From contig CM067070.1 of assembly GCA_033980235.1 (NCBI GenBank), positions 29,650,627 to 29,714,626 on the forward strand: DNA of 64,000 nt, read 5' to 3'. Below are positions 1 through 8,560 of this stretch, piece by piece. The notes under the pieces are model-generated. The model was not told the origin of the DNA. It ran no database searches and was given only the letters and a program-made list of their open reading frames with translations. The DNA comes from Diadema setosum. Taxonomy: Eukaryota; Echinodermata; Echinoidea; Diadematoida; Diadematidae. The stretch's first letter is position 1. Each line of letters starts with the position of its first letter. The position numbers and the translations under genes are program-made.

Positions 1-9
1 GTCGCCGAG

Positions 10-646
10 ATGAGGGAAGCATCCCGCCGCCATGGGTGGGAGGTTCCCGAGAGGCTTATGTTAAGACCTCCCAACTCTCGTGCGGCACTGATGCACTGGA
101 GGGTGCTGCTGTTCCTGGCCGTACGGGTATCCCCCCTTCAATGGGGTGAATTTCGTCGGCTAGGGCAACGCCCTGGGGAGCCACGTGGCCCCGTGGACCC
201 CACTCCAGCTGCGGGTCAGTTGGTCCAGCATAGCGCTGTGGCCGCGCCCCTTGGGGAACCCGCCGTGGGTGACCCGGTGGCGGAGTATGAGGGGATGCCC
301 CCACTGGTAGAGTTTAAGTCAGAGGAGTCCTCCCAAGGGGGGTCAGGGGAGGTTCGGGCGGAGCCCACCCACCCTTCGCAAGAACTTGCTAGTGGAGAGG
401 TTTCCACACCGACTCCCAGTGAGCCACCAGTCCCTGGGGAGGAAGGAGGCCCAGGGGGGGGGGGGAGAGCCCTTTCGGTGTCCCGATGGAGTGCGGGAGT
501 GATACGAGTGAGGGGGAGGAGCCTACGGTCAAAGAGGAGGTGTCCGGGGCGGTTGCTCGGCCGGTGACAGCGGAAGCTAGTGCACCGCTGTAGGGACCCC
601 TCGGGGAACCGTCCCATCGCGGGCCAAGAGGGCCGGTTCCCCTCCC
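10..646 (+). pseudogene. Broken acidic/Pro-rich coding stretch upstream of TatD domain
   Basis: One frame is open from the left edge to the stop at 565-567. It gives a Pro/Glu/Gly-rich, low-complexity protein with no domain I recognise. After the 12-base G run at 454-465 a different frame becomes the protein-like one: it is acidic (Glu, Ser, Thr and Val rich) and ends at a TAG at 591-593. The TatD frame is a third frame, open from 581. I infer one original polyprotein broken by two indels, one at the G run and one near 580-595. It could equally be the spacer region of a retroelement polyprotein. The 5' part lies outside the window. Confidence 0.4.
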
Positions 647-1456
647 TTGGTTATTGACTCCCACTTCCATTTGGATCGAATGGAGCGTTCCCTCAAGTTG
701 AAGGGTCTGGGTCCGACCTTGGCGAGGAGGGTAGGACGCCCTCCCAAGGTGCCGGTGAGTGTGGTCGGTGGGGTCATTAATTATTGTGACCCCGAGCACT
801 ACTCCGGCATAGTGTTTCCGGCGGACGCCCGGTGGAAGGTTGTAGTGGGCATCCATCCCAAGCACGCTGGCAGGGCCTGCGACCGGCACATCTTTGAGCT
901 AGAACAGGTGCTCAAGGACGACCGAGTCGTGGGAGTCAGCGAGCTGGGGTTGGACTACTCCGTCCCCGATTCTCGTTGGACTGCCCAGTTGGGTCTTATG
1001 GAGCGGATCCTGAGGATCGGGACCATCGGTAAAGTGCATGTTCTGCATATCCGTGGCAGTCGGGGTGATCCCCTAGGGGAGGCTGCTCACGAGCAGTGCC
1101 GGAAGATCATGCAGAAGCACTGTCCCCCAGAGACCCGGATCCATCTGCATTGCTGCACCGGCTCTGCGACTCAGGTGCAAAGGTGGATGGCGGCATTCCC
1201 CCAGTGTCACTTTGGGTTTACCATGATGGTTTCCCGAATGTCACATCCGTCCCAGCAGGCGCTGCGGGATCTTCCCCTCCAGCGGTTGCTGCTGGAGACG
1301 GACGCCCCCCACCTGAAGCCACCCTCGGCATCTCTGTGCAACTCGCCACGCTATCTTGGCGAGGTAGCGGAAGTAGTTGCGGAGGTCCGAGGAGAGTCCG
1401 TGGAGCAGATCTGTAATGCTGCTACAGAGAATGCCCGCCGGCTTTACCGGATGTGA
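647..1456 (+). CDS. TatD-family metal-dependent nuclease domain (TATDN-like), probably carried by a retroelement
   Basis: This 269-codon stretch has TatD-family length and order. It shows DSHFHLD at residues 4-10 (metal ligands H6 and H8), SELGLDY with E99, LHIRG with H134, HLHCCTG with H166/H168 and LLLETDAPHL with the D219 ligand. It closes with a typical ENARRLY end. All expected metal ligands are present. The family is known as TIM-barrel, metal-dependent DNases and 3'-5' exonucleases. The frame has no ATG at its start: it is open from 581 without a stop, so translation must begin upstream or the domain belonged to a longer protein. The TGA stop overlaps a GTGAGT splice-donor-like site at 1452-1457. 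Downstream lie a polypurine tract and an LTR-like block, so I infer a TatD domain inside an LTR retrotransposon. Alternatives are a retrocopy of a host TATDN2-like gene or an exon beside a chance LTR. Confidence 0.8.
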   Translation: MVIDSHFHLDRMERSLKLKGLGPTLARRVGRPPKVPVSVVGGVINYCDPEHYSGIVFPADARWKVVVGIHPKHAGRACDRHIFELEQVLKDDRVVGVSELGLDYSVPDSRWTAQLGLMERILRIGTIGKVHVLHIRGSRGDPLGEAAHEQCRKIMQKHCPPETRIHLHCCTGSATQVQRWMAAFPQCHFGFTMMVSRMSHPSQQALRDLPLQRLLLETDAPHLKPPSASLCNSPRYLGEVAEVVAEVRGESVEQICNAATENARRLYRM

Positions 1457-2043
1457 GTATTCTCTGGGACGGGACTTTTTTGTCTTTTCTGCCTTGACTG
1501 TACGATTCCTTCTACTTATCTGTCCCTACTTTTCCTTTCGCCGACCCATTTTGGGAACCAAATTGTTAGTTTGTTGTTAAGCCCCGGTATTTTGGGCATT
1601 GTTTGAGGCGCCCTATGGTTGTGTTAAAGTTTGGGTGGCCCTTTGAAGGTTAATTCGGTTATTGTTTTGTGCATATATGAGTACTCGTATGGAGTACACC
1701 TTAATTATGGTGGGGACATAGGATTTTTTGGGTTAGATGATTTGGATAATTCGGGGGGATATTATTTAATAGCTAGCGGTACGCTGAGAGGGAGATTCCC
1801 TCTGAGTACGCGGTGTAGTCCAATTCGGGCTGCCCGATCCTCTGGGAACCCCTGCAGGCCCCGGCGTACCAGGGAATGGGGTGTTCTTATAAGTTGAGAA
1901 CCGTGGGCTGTCTCCCTCTTGGGCTAAGTTCTCTCCCGGGACCGTCGAGCGCCCTGGAAGCTCTTGTAGAATTCCAAAGGGACCGCGAGTTCCACCAGAG
2001 AACCCACGTTAAAGATGAGACCCCCGAGCGTCTCCTCTTTTAT
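1457..2043 (+). other. Non-coding tail between TatD stop and polypurine tract
   Basis: About 590 bases without a coding signal I can support. Short open frames exist but show no motif. The segment is T-rich at first and then GC-rich (about 1,800-2,040). If the retroelement reading is right, this is the 3' untranslated part of the internal region. Confidence 0.4.
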
Positions 2044-2062
2044 AGGACGGGGGGGGGGGGAG
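2044..2062 (+). promoter_or_regulatory. Candidate polypurine tract of LTR element
   Basis: An almost pure purine run (AGGAC, then 12 G, then AG) ends exactly one base before TGTAGTGG. In LTR retrotransposons a polypurine tract directly abuts the 3' LTR and primes plus-strand DNA synthesis. The position fits that role, but the identification is inferred from context. Confidence 0.5.
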
Positions 2063-2496
2063 TGTAGTGGCAAATTGGGTTCATCCTTTGGTTGTAGGGC
2101 TGAACACCCCTATTTAGTTAATGGGTCAGTCGGGGCGGGGTTTATGTAAATTGGGGGGCTGCCATCCTGCATCCTGATTGGTCGACTAAGTGCTGGTTGG
2201 ATGAATGCTGATACGAACGGAGGTGTATTTCCGAGTCTATTCCCTAATCATCAGCCATCAGCCGGTTTAGCAACGCAAGACCCTCAAGGTTACCGTAGGT
2301 GAGCGGAGCAGTAGCTATAGTAGTAGTAGAGTAAGTTCTGTTAAAGTAAGGCGTAGGTAAGATACCGTATTTTAGTAGTTTATAAGTGGGTAAGTTGCCA
2401 CCGCTTAGCCACCAACACTAGCGAGGCATCGTTAGTGTACATTGTGTTCACTGACCCGTGCTGGGGGTATTGACCGCGCAGGCAGTGAACACAACA
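2063..2496 (+). mobile_element. Candidate 3' LTR (434 bp, TGT...ACA)
   Basis: The block starts TGTAGTGGC right after the polypurine tract and ends GAACACAACA, giving the TG...CA termini of an LTR. A perfect 12-bp inverted repeat (2,442-2,453 with 2,483-2,494) sits at its 3' end. No second LTR is in the window because the 5' part of the element would lie to the left, so neither the LTR identity nor the 3' boundary can be proven here. No AATAAA signal is visible inside. Confidence 0.5.
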
Positions 2497-3070
2497 GTAG
2501 TAATTTACCTTGCTTGGTATTGCATCGCCGAAAAGTACCGGTAAATTTACCCTGTTTATACACGAGCAGCCCTGTTGCTAATTTAGTAATTGCTGTAAGT
2601 CCACCCTATAATATCTGGTAGTAGCTACTAAGTACTAGTATAGAGCTGGGCCTAGTAGTAGTAAATTTACCTTGCTTGGTATTGCATCGTCGAGCAGAAC
2701 CCGTAGATCAATAGGTTTAATTTACTAAAACATATTATATAGTACTAACATTTAATAGAGCTCTAACGTTAGAGCTCTACACTACAGCCTTGTAAAGGTA
2801 AACATTTAGCTGGTAGCCAACACGTAAATAATTTACATTGAAATGATGCACGACGAGCCCCGTTTGTGGTGCCGGTGCATGGTGGGGCCCATTTCACGAT
2901 TTTCCCCAGCAGATTATTGATCCCATTGAATGATTAATTATAAAATTTGTAATAAAACCCAAATTTGACATTCTACGTTGCTCATAAATCAACTCAACAT
3001 GTTCAAAGTAGAGTATGATGCCCATCTCGGCCCCAACACCAAGATGCACATATGGGACTGACTTAATCTG
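2497..3070. other. Unassigned sequence with a 26-bp direct repeat
   Basis: No gene is visible. A 26-base sequence beginning AATTTACCTTGCTTGG occurs at about 2,502 and again at about 2,662. Short runs of TAGTAG are common. A perfect palindrome is listed separately. Confidence 0.5.
2756..2779. repeat. Perfect 24-bp palindrome
   Basis: The 24 bases centred on AACGTT equal their own reverse complement, with two GAGCTC sites in the arms. It may be the fused tips of a lost insertion or a binding site. No function can be assigned. Confidence 0.8.
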
Positions 3071-3165
3071 GGCGTCGTATAACCCCGTCGCGGGGCGCTG
3101 TAACACAGTAACAGTAACGGTACGTATTTGTCCGTATGGGGTCGCTGCTGCGGTTAGGCGTCGTA
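3071..3165 (+). mobile_element. 77-bp mini-transposon (B family) with 9-bp target duplication
   Basis: The element runs 3,080-3,156, from TAACCCCGTCGCGGGG to GCTGCTGCGGTTA. It is flanked by identical 9-base copies of GGCGTCGTA (3,071-3,079 and 3,157-3,165). Its first 35 bases match the left end of the 9.8 kb element at 48,798, and its last ~40 match that element's right end at 58,594. It therefore looks like an internal-deletion derivative that moved on its own. No coding capacity. Confidence 0.75.
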
Positions 3166-3713
3166 CAGATAAGTAAACTCACCTTTCACAGCTGTATTTC
3201 CACTGCTTAACCTTGCATTTCTTCAACACTGCTTCATTTCTCCACTTTTCGTACCACTTTTTAGATCACCGGCAGTCTTGGGTCTTTCATCCATTATGAA
3301 ACTGTCATGTACTTTCGACTGATAGCCATGGTTCTGTACAGCACTACAGACAACAGTGGTAGTGATCCATAACCGTGAAGAATTGCCATTGAACTATGTA
3401 GAGCAGTATCGCTGCATGTAATAGTACGTGTTGCATGTTCTCATTGGTCAGAGCACCCCTAGCTGGCGTGCTCTGACCAATCAGAGACCGGAATAGAGAA
3501 CTTGGATATAGCGCCTTTTGGTTGAAAGCAAAAATGGATTTAGCGCCTTTTGGTTGAAAGCGTGAATTTCATGTTTGATTTTTTCATATTTCCTCAAACA
3601 ATTTTGATTAAATTTTTAGTGCCTTATATGCACATGACAAAGATCTGTTCGAATCATGCGAAAGATGGAGTTCGATAAAAATTGGATTTAGCGCCTTTTG
3701 GAAGCAAGGTCTT
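3166..3713. other. Unassigned spacer with hairpin and short tandem repeat
   Basis: No gene is visible. A perfect 14-bp stem (ATTGGTCAGAGCAC at 3,443-3,456 with its complement at 3,468-3,481) carries CCAAT motifs in both arms. At 3,502-3,561 a ~30-base unit containing AGCGCCTTTTGGTTGAAAGC is present twice, with a shortened third copy near 3,684. Confidence 0.6.
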
Positions 3714-4742
3714 CATGTATAGAATTTAAACTTCGACAACGAAATACACTGGAATAAAGCGAGTAAACAAGACATATGGCATTTTTTTTTTCTCTCTCAT
3801 ACGCTTAGCATTCGCCAAAATTTGTAGATATAATTATGATGTTCGGTATTTGATGTTTGCAGCATTTCAAAGAAGTTGTCAAAATAAAATGATATCCCAT
3901 ATTTCTATGATACCGACAGTGGTGATGTCGACTTTAAGTCTTTTTCGATCTAGTTCTGTATGAATTCCTCATAATATGCTAATTTTCGGCTATAGTCGCT
4001 CTGTCAATTATTTATACATTTAGAAGTCTGAGGTGTTTTCAGTCCACTTCTTTCGTAAGTTCACGAGTCATTTTTTTTTTCGATCATTGAGTTCAATCCA
4101 TTTATAATCAGTCAAATATACCAACTTATATCGAAAAAAAAAATCTTTTTTTTTTCTTTGTAGCAAAGCGCTCCAAATTTGCGAAGTAGTGATTCAATTT
4201 TGCGAGAGACGGAGATGTGATAACCGCATCGCTTTAATTGAACACTTTGTTTAGGAGCAAGGTATTTCGGGCAATAAAAGCATAAAATCTTGTCTTATCT
4301 CATGTTTATCGATGCAATCAAATTTTTTCATGCTGCTATTGAAGTAACTGATTGCACTTATCGTGCCTGCATATTTTTTTTTATATATCTACGTATATCT
4401 CTGCATTTAGGTATGCCTACATTCATTCATTCCATTAGACTTCGTGAAATCGCATTGCAGCATTTTTATATTCATAAACGATTGCAGCAAATGCTCGTTT
4501 CTTTTATACATTATGCTTATTGAATGAGATTGTTAGTACTTCATTTTTTTTTGTCTTTTATCGGGGGATGACTGGTATACACAATAAAACAAATATTGAT
4601 TTACACTCATGACATAAGAGGAGATCATTTCAGCAAAATTAGCCGTCTGTTATGAGATATCAAAGAATGCCGGGAGAAATGTCGTTTATTTCAACAAAAA
4701 TATCGTCTTTTCCTTATTTTTGAAGTGATGTAATAATTTTAG

Positions 4743-4924
4743 GCCTTCAAGCCTTTGTGGCTTGTGCTTGCCATACTTCCATGATCATGTCGGCTTCTTC
4801 TACAGCTACCGGACAACTGCCGGATGGCCAACCTTTTTTTGTTGCTAAATTGAATGAACTTCTCCGTCGAACTCGGGAATGCTCACCTGCGAACCTGTTT
4901 GAAAAGACGCTCTCTCACATTTAG
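4743..4924 (+). pseudogene. Decayed exon-like segment in repeat D copy 1
   Basis: After an acceptor-like TAATTTTAG the frame is open for about 60 codons, including NELLRRTRECSP and LFEKTLSHI. It hits TAG at 922-924 of the 4 kb block, where copy 2 at 45 kb has GAT and stays open to a shared TAA. Protein-level similarity between copies suggests that both descend from a real exon. I do not recognise the family. Copy 1 is disabled by this stop. Confidence 0.3.
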
Positions 4925-5349
4925 ACGAATTTGAATTCTCAATGGGCATTCTAATTTGAATTGTGTTAAGGCTACGTTTTTTGAAGTGATAGGATATAGT
5001 GAAAGGAAACTGAGATTGAATGAACATCTTCATTGCGCTATCCTTTTTTTTTTCTTTTTTGTAGGCGATTTTAAATCACCTAACTGTGAAATTAGAAGAC
5101 AAACGTACACACACACAAAAAAAAAAAATGACGGCAAAATCTTTACATAATATTGAACCATTATGAACACTCGAATATGCCGTTTTGCTCTTCCTTTGTA
5201 ATACGTTTGCTCGATTAGTGCTCCTTCGTTTTATCTCATTGCATCTCATTACTTTCCTTTCCAGCTATCCACTTCTTCATTCCCATCATCTACAATTAAT
5301 CGTCTAGATTGAATATCCCCATTATTGGTGGCGATATAATCATATGTAC

Positions 5350-5350
<1 letters not shown>

Positions 5351-5380
<30 letters not shown>
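5351..5380. repeat. (TA)15 microsatellite
   Basis: Uninterrupted TA dinucleotide run. A homologous run sits at 45,603-45,640 in the other D copy. Confidence 0.95.
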
Positions 5381-5382
<2 letters not shown>

Positions 5383-5845
5383 AATAATATATCCTGTTTG
5401 CTGATGATTATCATATCACAATGTGACATTTAATTTCAAGTGATGTGCAGTGAACAATACCTTCCCGCCATTACGGTAGAGCTGTAAGGGAATCATGATT
5501 GCACATAAAATTTGCAATATAAAACCCGACAGTAAACTTACAAAATGCGCTCGTTGATCTCCTTTATTCATCCCATGGAAACCTAAGTCATATAATTATG
5601 GTCGAAATCTGGAGGCAGTCATGATGGATAATTTCAGAAAGCAAACGTCTTTATACAAAAATGCATGGAGTTCACAGGTTTAGTCACCATTAGCTGTCAA
5701 AGATTGCAAGAAAGATGCAATGATTTATTTGAATATTGAACAGGCTCTTGTCAACACTATGAAGATTGTTGAAACAAAACCAAGAAACAAACTGAAATGG
5801 GAGATTGGTTTGAGAAACTCAACTTCGATGTTGCTTGAAGCTTTT

Positions 5846-6228
5846 TTTTCTCTCTCTCAAACTTATGAATGACAGCCTGATTATGTTATAGGATCGTTCA
5901 AAAAATCTACCTGGCCAACGAACCAAATAGAGGATATACTGCATAATAGTCATCATGTTCATACAATGCAAGAGCCGATATTGCCACTATGGGGTCTTAT
6001 AATTGCATTCATCATGGTGAAACACAGCGTAACATGTGCGCGTGTTATAGGCAAGAACACTTTGAATAGACCAGGTGGCCAGACTATCAGGATACATTGT
6101 ACCTCTATGAATAGACAGGATGTTGATACAAAAACATTTCTAGACACACTCGTAGACGCCATCGGAAAAGTTGGGGATTATGAGCATGATAGAGAAGTTC
6201 AAAGGCCGATTACAGACAGTCTCTTTTT
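5846..6228. other. Unassigned sequence between repeat D and the array
   Basis: A frame open from 5,966 to 6,289 gives 107 residues but runs straight into the hairpin repeats. It shows no motif and has no counterpart in the other D copy, so I do not call a gene. Confidence 0.4.
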
Positions 6229-6339
6229 AGGTGATCCGAGTATCCTCTCGGATCACCTTCTGTATCTGTACGGATTCTTTGTTAGGTGATCCGAGTATCC
6301 TCTCGGATCACCTTCTGTATCTGTACGGATTCTTTGTTG
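6229..6339 (-). repeat. Two tandem 3'-end hairpins of R family, 55-bp period
   Basis: Each unit holds a 12-bp stem AGGTGATCCGAG with loop TATCCT and the complementary arm (6,229-6,258 and 6,284-6,313), followed by TTCTGTATCTGTACGGATTC. The same hairpin ends R copies at 31.5 and 37.3-37.8 kb in the opposite orientation, so this marks the terminus of the minus-strand R copy to its right. Confidence 0.85.
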
Positions 6340-8106
6340 GTTCTTCTTCTTTATTTCTGGACAAAAGTTGTGTATCTACTTACTCAGAAAGTACTCAGAG
6401 TATCAATTTCAAACTCATACCATAAATGTATCATGTCCCAAAGACGACAAATCTAATGTATCAATGTGATCAGTCGACCATGACGTCACTATGACGTCAT
6501 TATATGAAAACACATTCTCAATCATATCTCCTTAATGGAATGGAATTTTTCAATGAAATTAACGTCACATATATTTCAAGTTATGCGCATTTTACTCATA
6601 TTCTCAAAATTCATATTTTCTCTTAAAACGTGCGCGTACGCGCGCGTTGAAATATTTGTATGCTCAAATCGAGCTCAATTTTTTTTTTGCACACGTTTCA
6701 GACCATTTGGAGCATTTTTTTGAAAAATTGAAAAAATTGGACGGACGCGTCCGCGCGCACATATACGCACGCACAGCTCATATGCAATAGAAATTTCCCG
6801 TTGTTTCACACTTATCGGATGCCTGAAATGTCAAGGAATTTTTCTACCAAGTTTCAAGTCAATCCGACTCCATATGACGTCATACGGACCCGTCAAAGTT
6901 GAAATTCCGCGCGCGCGTCAATGGCTATATACAGTTCAACAATGCCAAAAAACCGCCAATTTTTAATCCGATTTTACTCGTCAGGATGGACAGTGACCCC
7001 CCATTTTCTTTACATATTCTGAAAGCTGATGAGTTGTACATGTCAATTCATGGGTTGGCGATGCTGGAAAAATGATTAAAAGATATCAAATTTCTTAATA
7101 AAATTAAAAAAAGTAAGTTTTCAAAATGACGTCATCAAATTTCAAGTTCACTCGAGCGTATCTCACTTATCCTTTGCCAATTTTCACCCAGACTTCAGTA
7201 TGTTGTAGCTTATTTAATGTTTTTTTCATAAATATAGTAACAACATTTTGATTAGATGACTGCATCATCTCGTAAAAATGGATTGAATGTAATCTTGTCA
7301 AATTTGACCAGATTACGTGTTATCTCTATGGGAGTGCAGTTTTTTTGGAAATGAAAATTGACATGACTGTCCTTTTCGAGCACTAGCTGACTTATGCTTC
7401 GGTGAATTTCTCCCAGATTTTAATATGTTGTAGCTGAGACTTTGCGCTATCGTTTTGTGCCCTTTGTTTTTTCATACGGTGTCGGGATCACGTCCAAAAA
7501 CTTGGTTGAAAATAAAGCTTATCTTCGATGTATTGAGATATTCCTTTCTTTTTGCAACTTTCTTTAGAATAACTCAAGAAAAACAAGCCCTATCAGCCCA
7601 ATATTTTGCACACATTTAGTTCATGTCACGTACACTATTTCATAAAATAACTACTTGATCAGACGTCATCTCGGGTATGTAAATTAGGGTCAAAGGTCAT
7701 TAATGTATCATCTTGTATCTTAGTGAATACATGTCCTATCTTTTCCATATTTTGCACACGTAAAGACCATGTTACAAGGATCACTTCACAAAACAACCAC
7801 TTTTTGCTCAGATGCCAACTTGGCTGTGCAAAGTGGGGTCAAAGGTCATATGTACTTCTTTCTTTATCTTCATTATGACGTGTTATCTCTATGGGAGGGA
7901 ATTTTTGTAGATGTGAAAATTGACATGATTGTCAAACGATGTCGGGATCACGTCAAAAAACGTGGTTGAAATTAAAGCTTATCTTCGATGTATTGAGATA
8001 TTTCTTTCTTTCTGCAACTTTCTTTACAATAACTCAAGAAAAACAGGCCTTATCACCCCCATATTTTGCACATATTTAGTTCATGTCATGTACATTATTT
8101 CATAAA
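6340..8106 (-). repeat. R-family repeat unit, minus orientation
   Basis: Reverse-complement copy of the unit found in + orientation at 11.6-37.3 kb. It shows the paired TGACGTCA sites (6,481 and 6,492), two alternating pur-pyr tracts (about 6,633-6,650 and 6,740-6,775), and segments with GGGTCAAAGGTCA and TTTTGCACACGTAAAGACC. No coding capacity. Confidence 0.85.
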
Positions 8107-8560
8107 ACTAGACCCGGAATTTGTCAAGACTGACAAATTAGGTGATCCGATTTTTTTTTTTTTTTAAATCAATGATTCGAGTTTTCACCTGAGATTAGGG
8201 ACATTGGTCGTGTGATGAATGGATTCTCATTTTGAAAAGGGAGTCAGACCTGCCATCTTGGGTACCGAATTCCGTATACACTATCAAAGATGCAGCATAA
8301 AGTATATTTGACATTTGACCCCACTTTGCACCCCCAAGATGGCATCTGAGCAAAAAGTGGTTATTTTGTGAAATGATTCTTGTAACATGGTCTTTGCGTG
8401 TGCAAAATATGGGAGAGATAAGACATGTATTCACGAAGATACAGGATGAAACATTGATGACCTTTGACCCTAATTTACATACCCAAGATGGTGTCTGATC
8501 AAGTAGTTGTTATTTTATGAAATAAACATGTGCAAAATATGGGGTTGATAGGGGCTATTT
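8107..8560 (+). repeat. R-family 5' end fragment, plus orientation
   Basis: Starts with CTAGACCCGGAATTTGTC and the AATTTGTCA hairpin, then AGGTGATCCGA, as other R units do, and is cut off at 8,560 by element E2. With the preceding minus copy it forms a head-to-head arrangement. Confidence 0.85.

Larger units (their letters stand above)
3714..5845 (+). repeat. Long repeat D, copy 1 (left flank of the array)
   Basis: Collinear and in the same orientation as 43,936-46,395, about 40.2 kb away. The two share landmarks such as AATTTAAACTTCGAC, the TATA-repeat tract, an exon-like segment and GAAACAAAACCAAGAAACAA near the end, with many substitutions and indels. They look like old duplicates, too diverged to be LTRs of one recent insertion. 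Confidence 0.75.

Noticed and set aside
216..889. Minus-strand open frames opposite the TatD region
   Set aside because: Shadows of the GC-rich plus-strand coding sequence with no motif of their own.
5966..6289. 107-codon open frame as a gene
   Set aside because: Its last third is the R hairpin repeat; no motif and no conserved counterpart in the second D copy.
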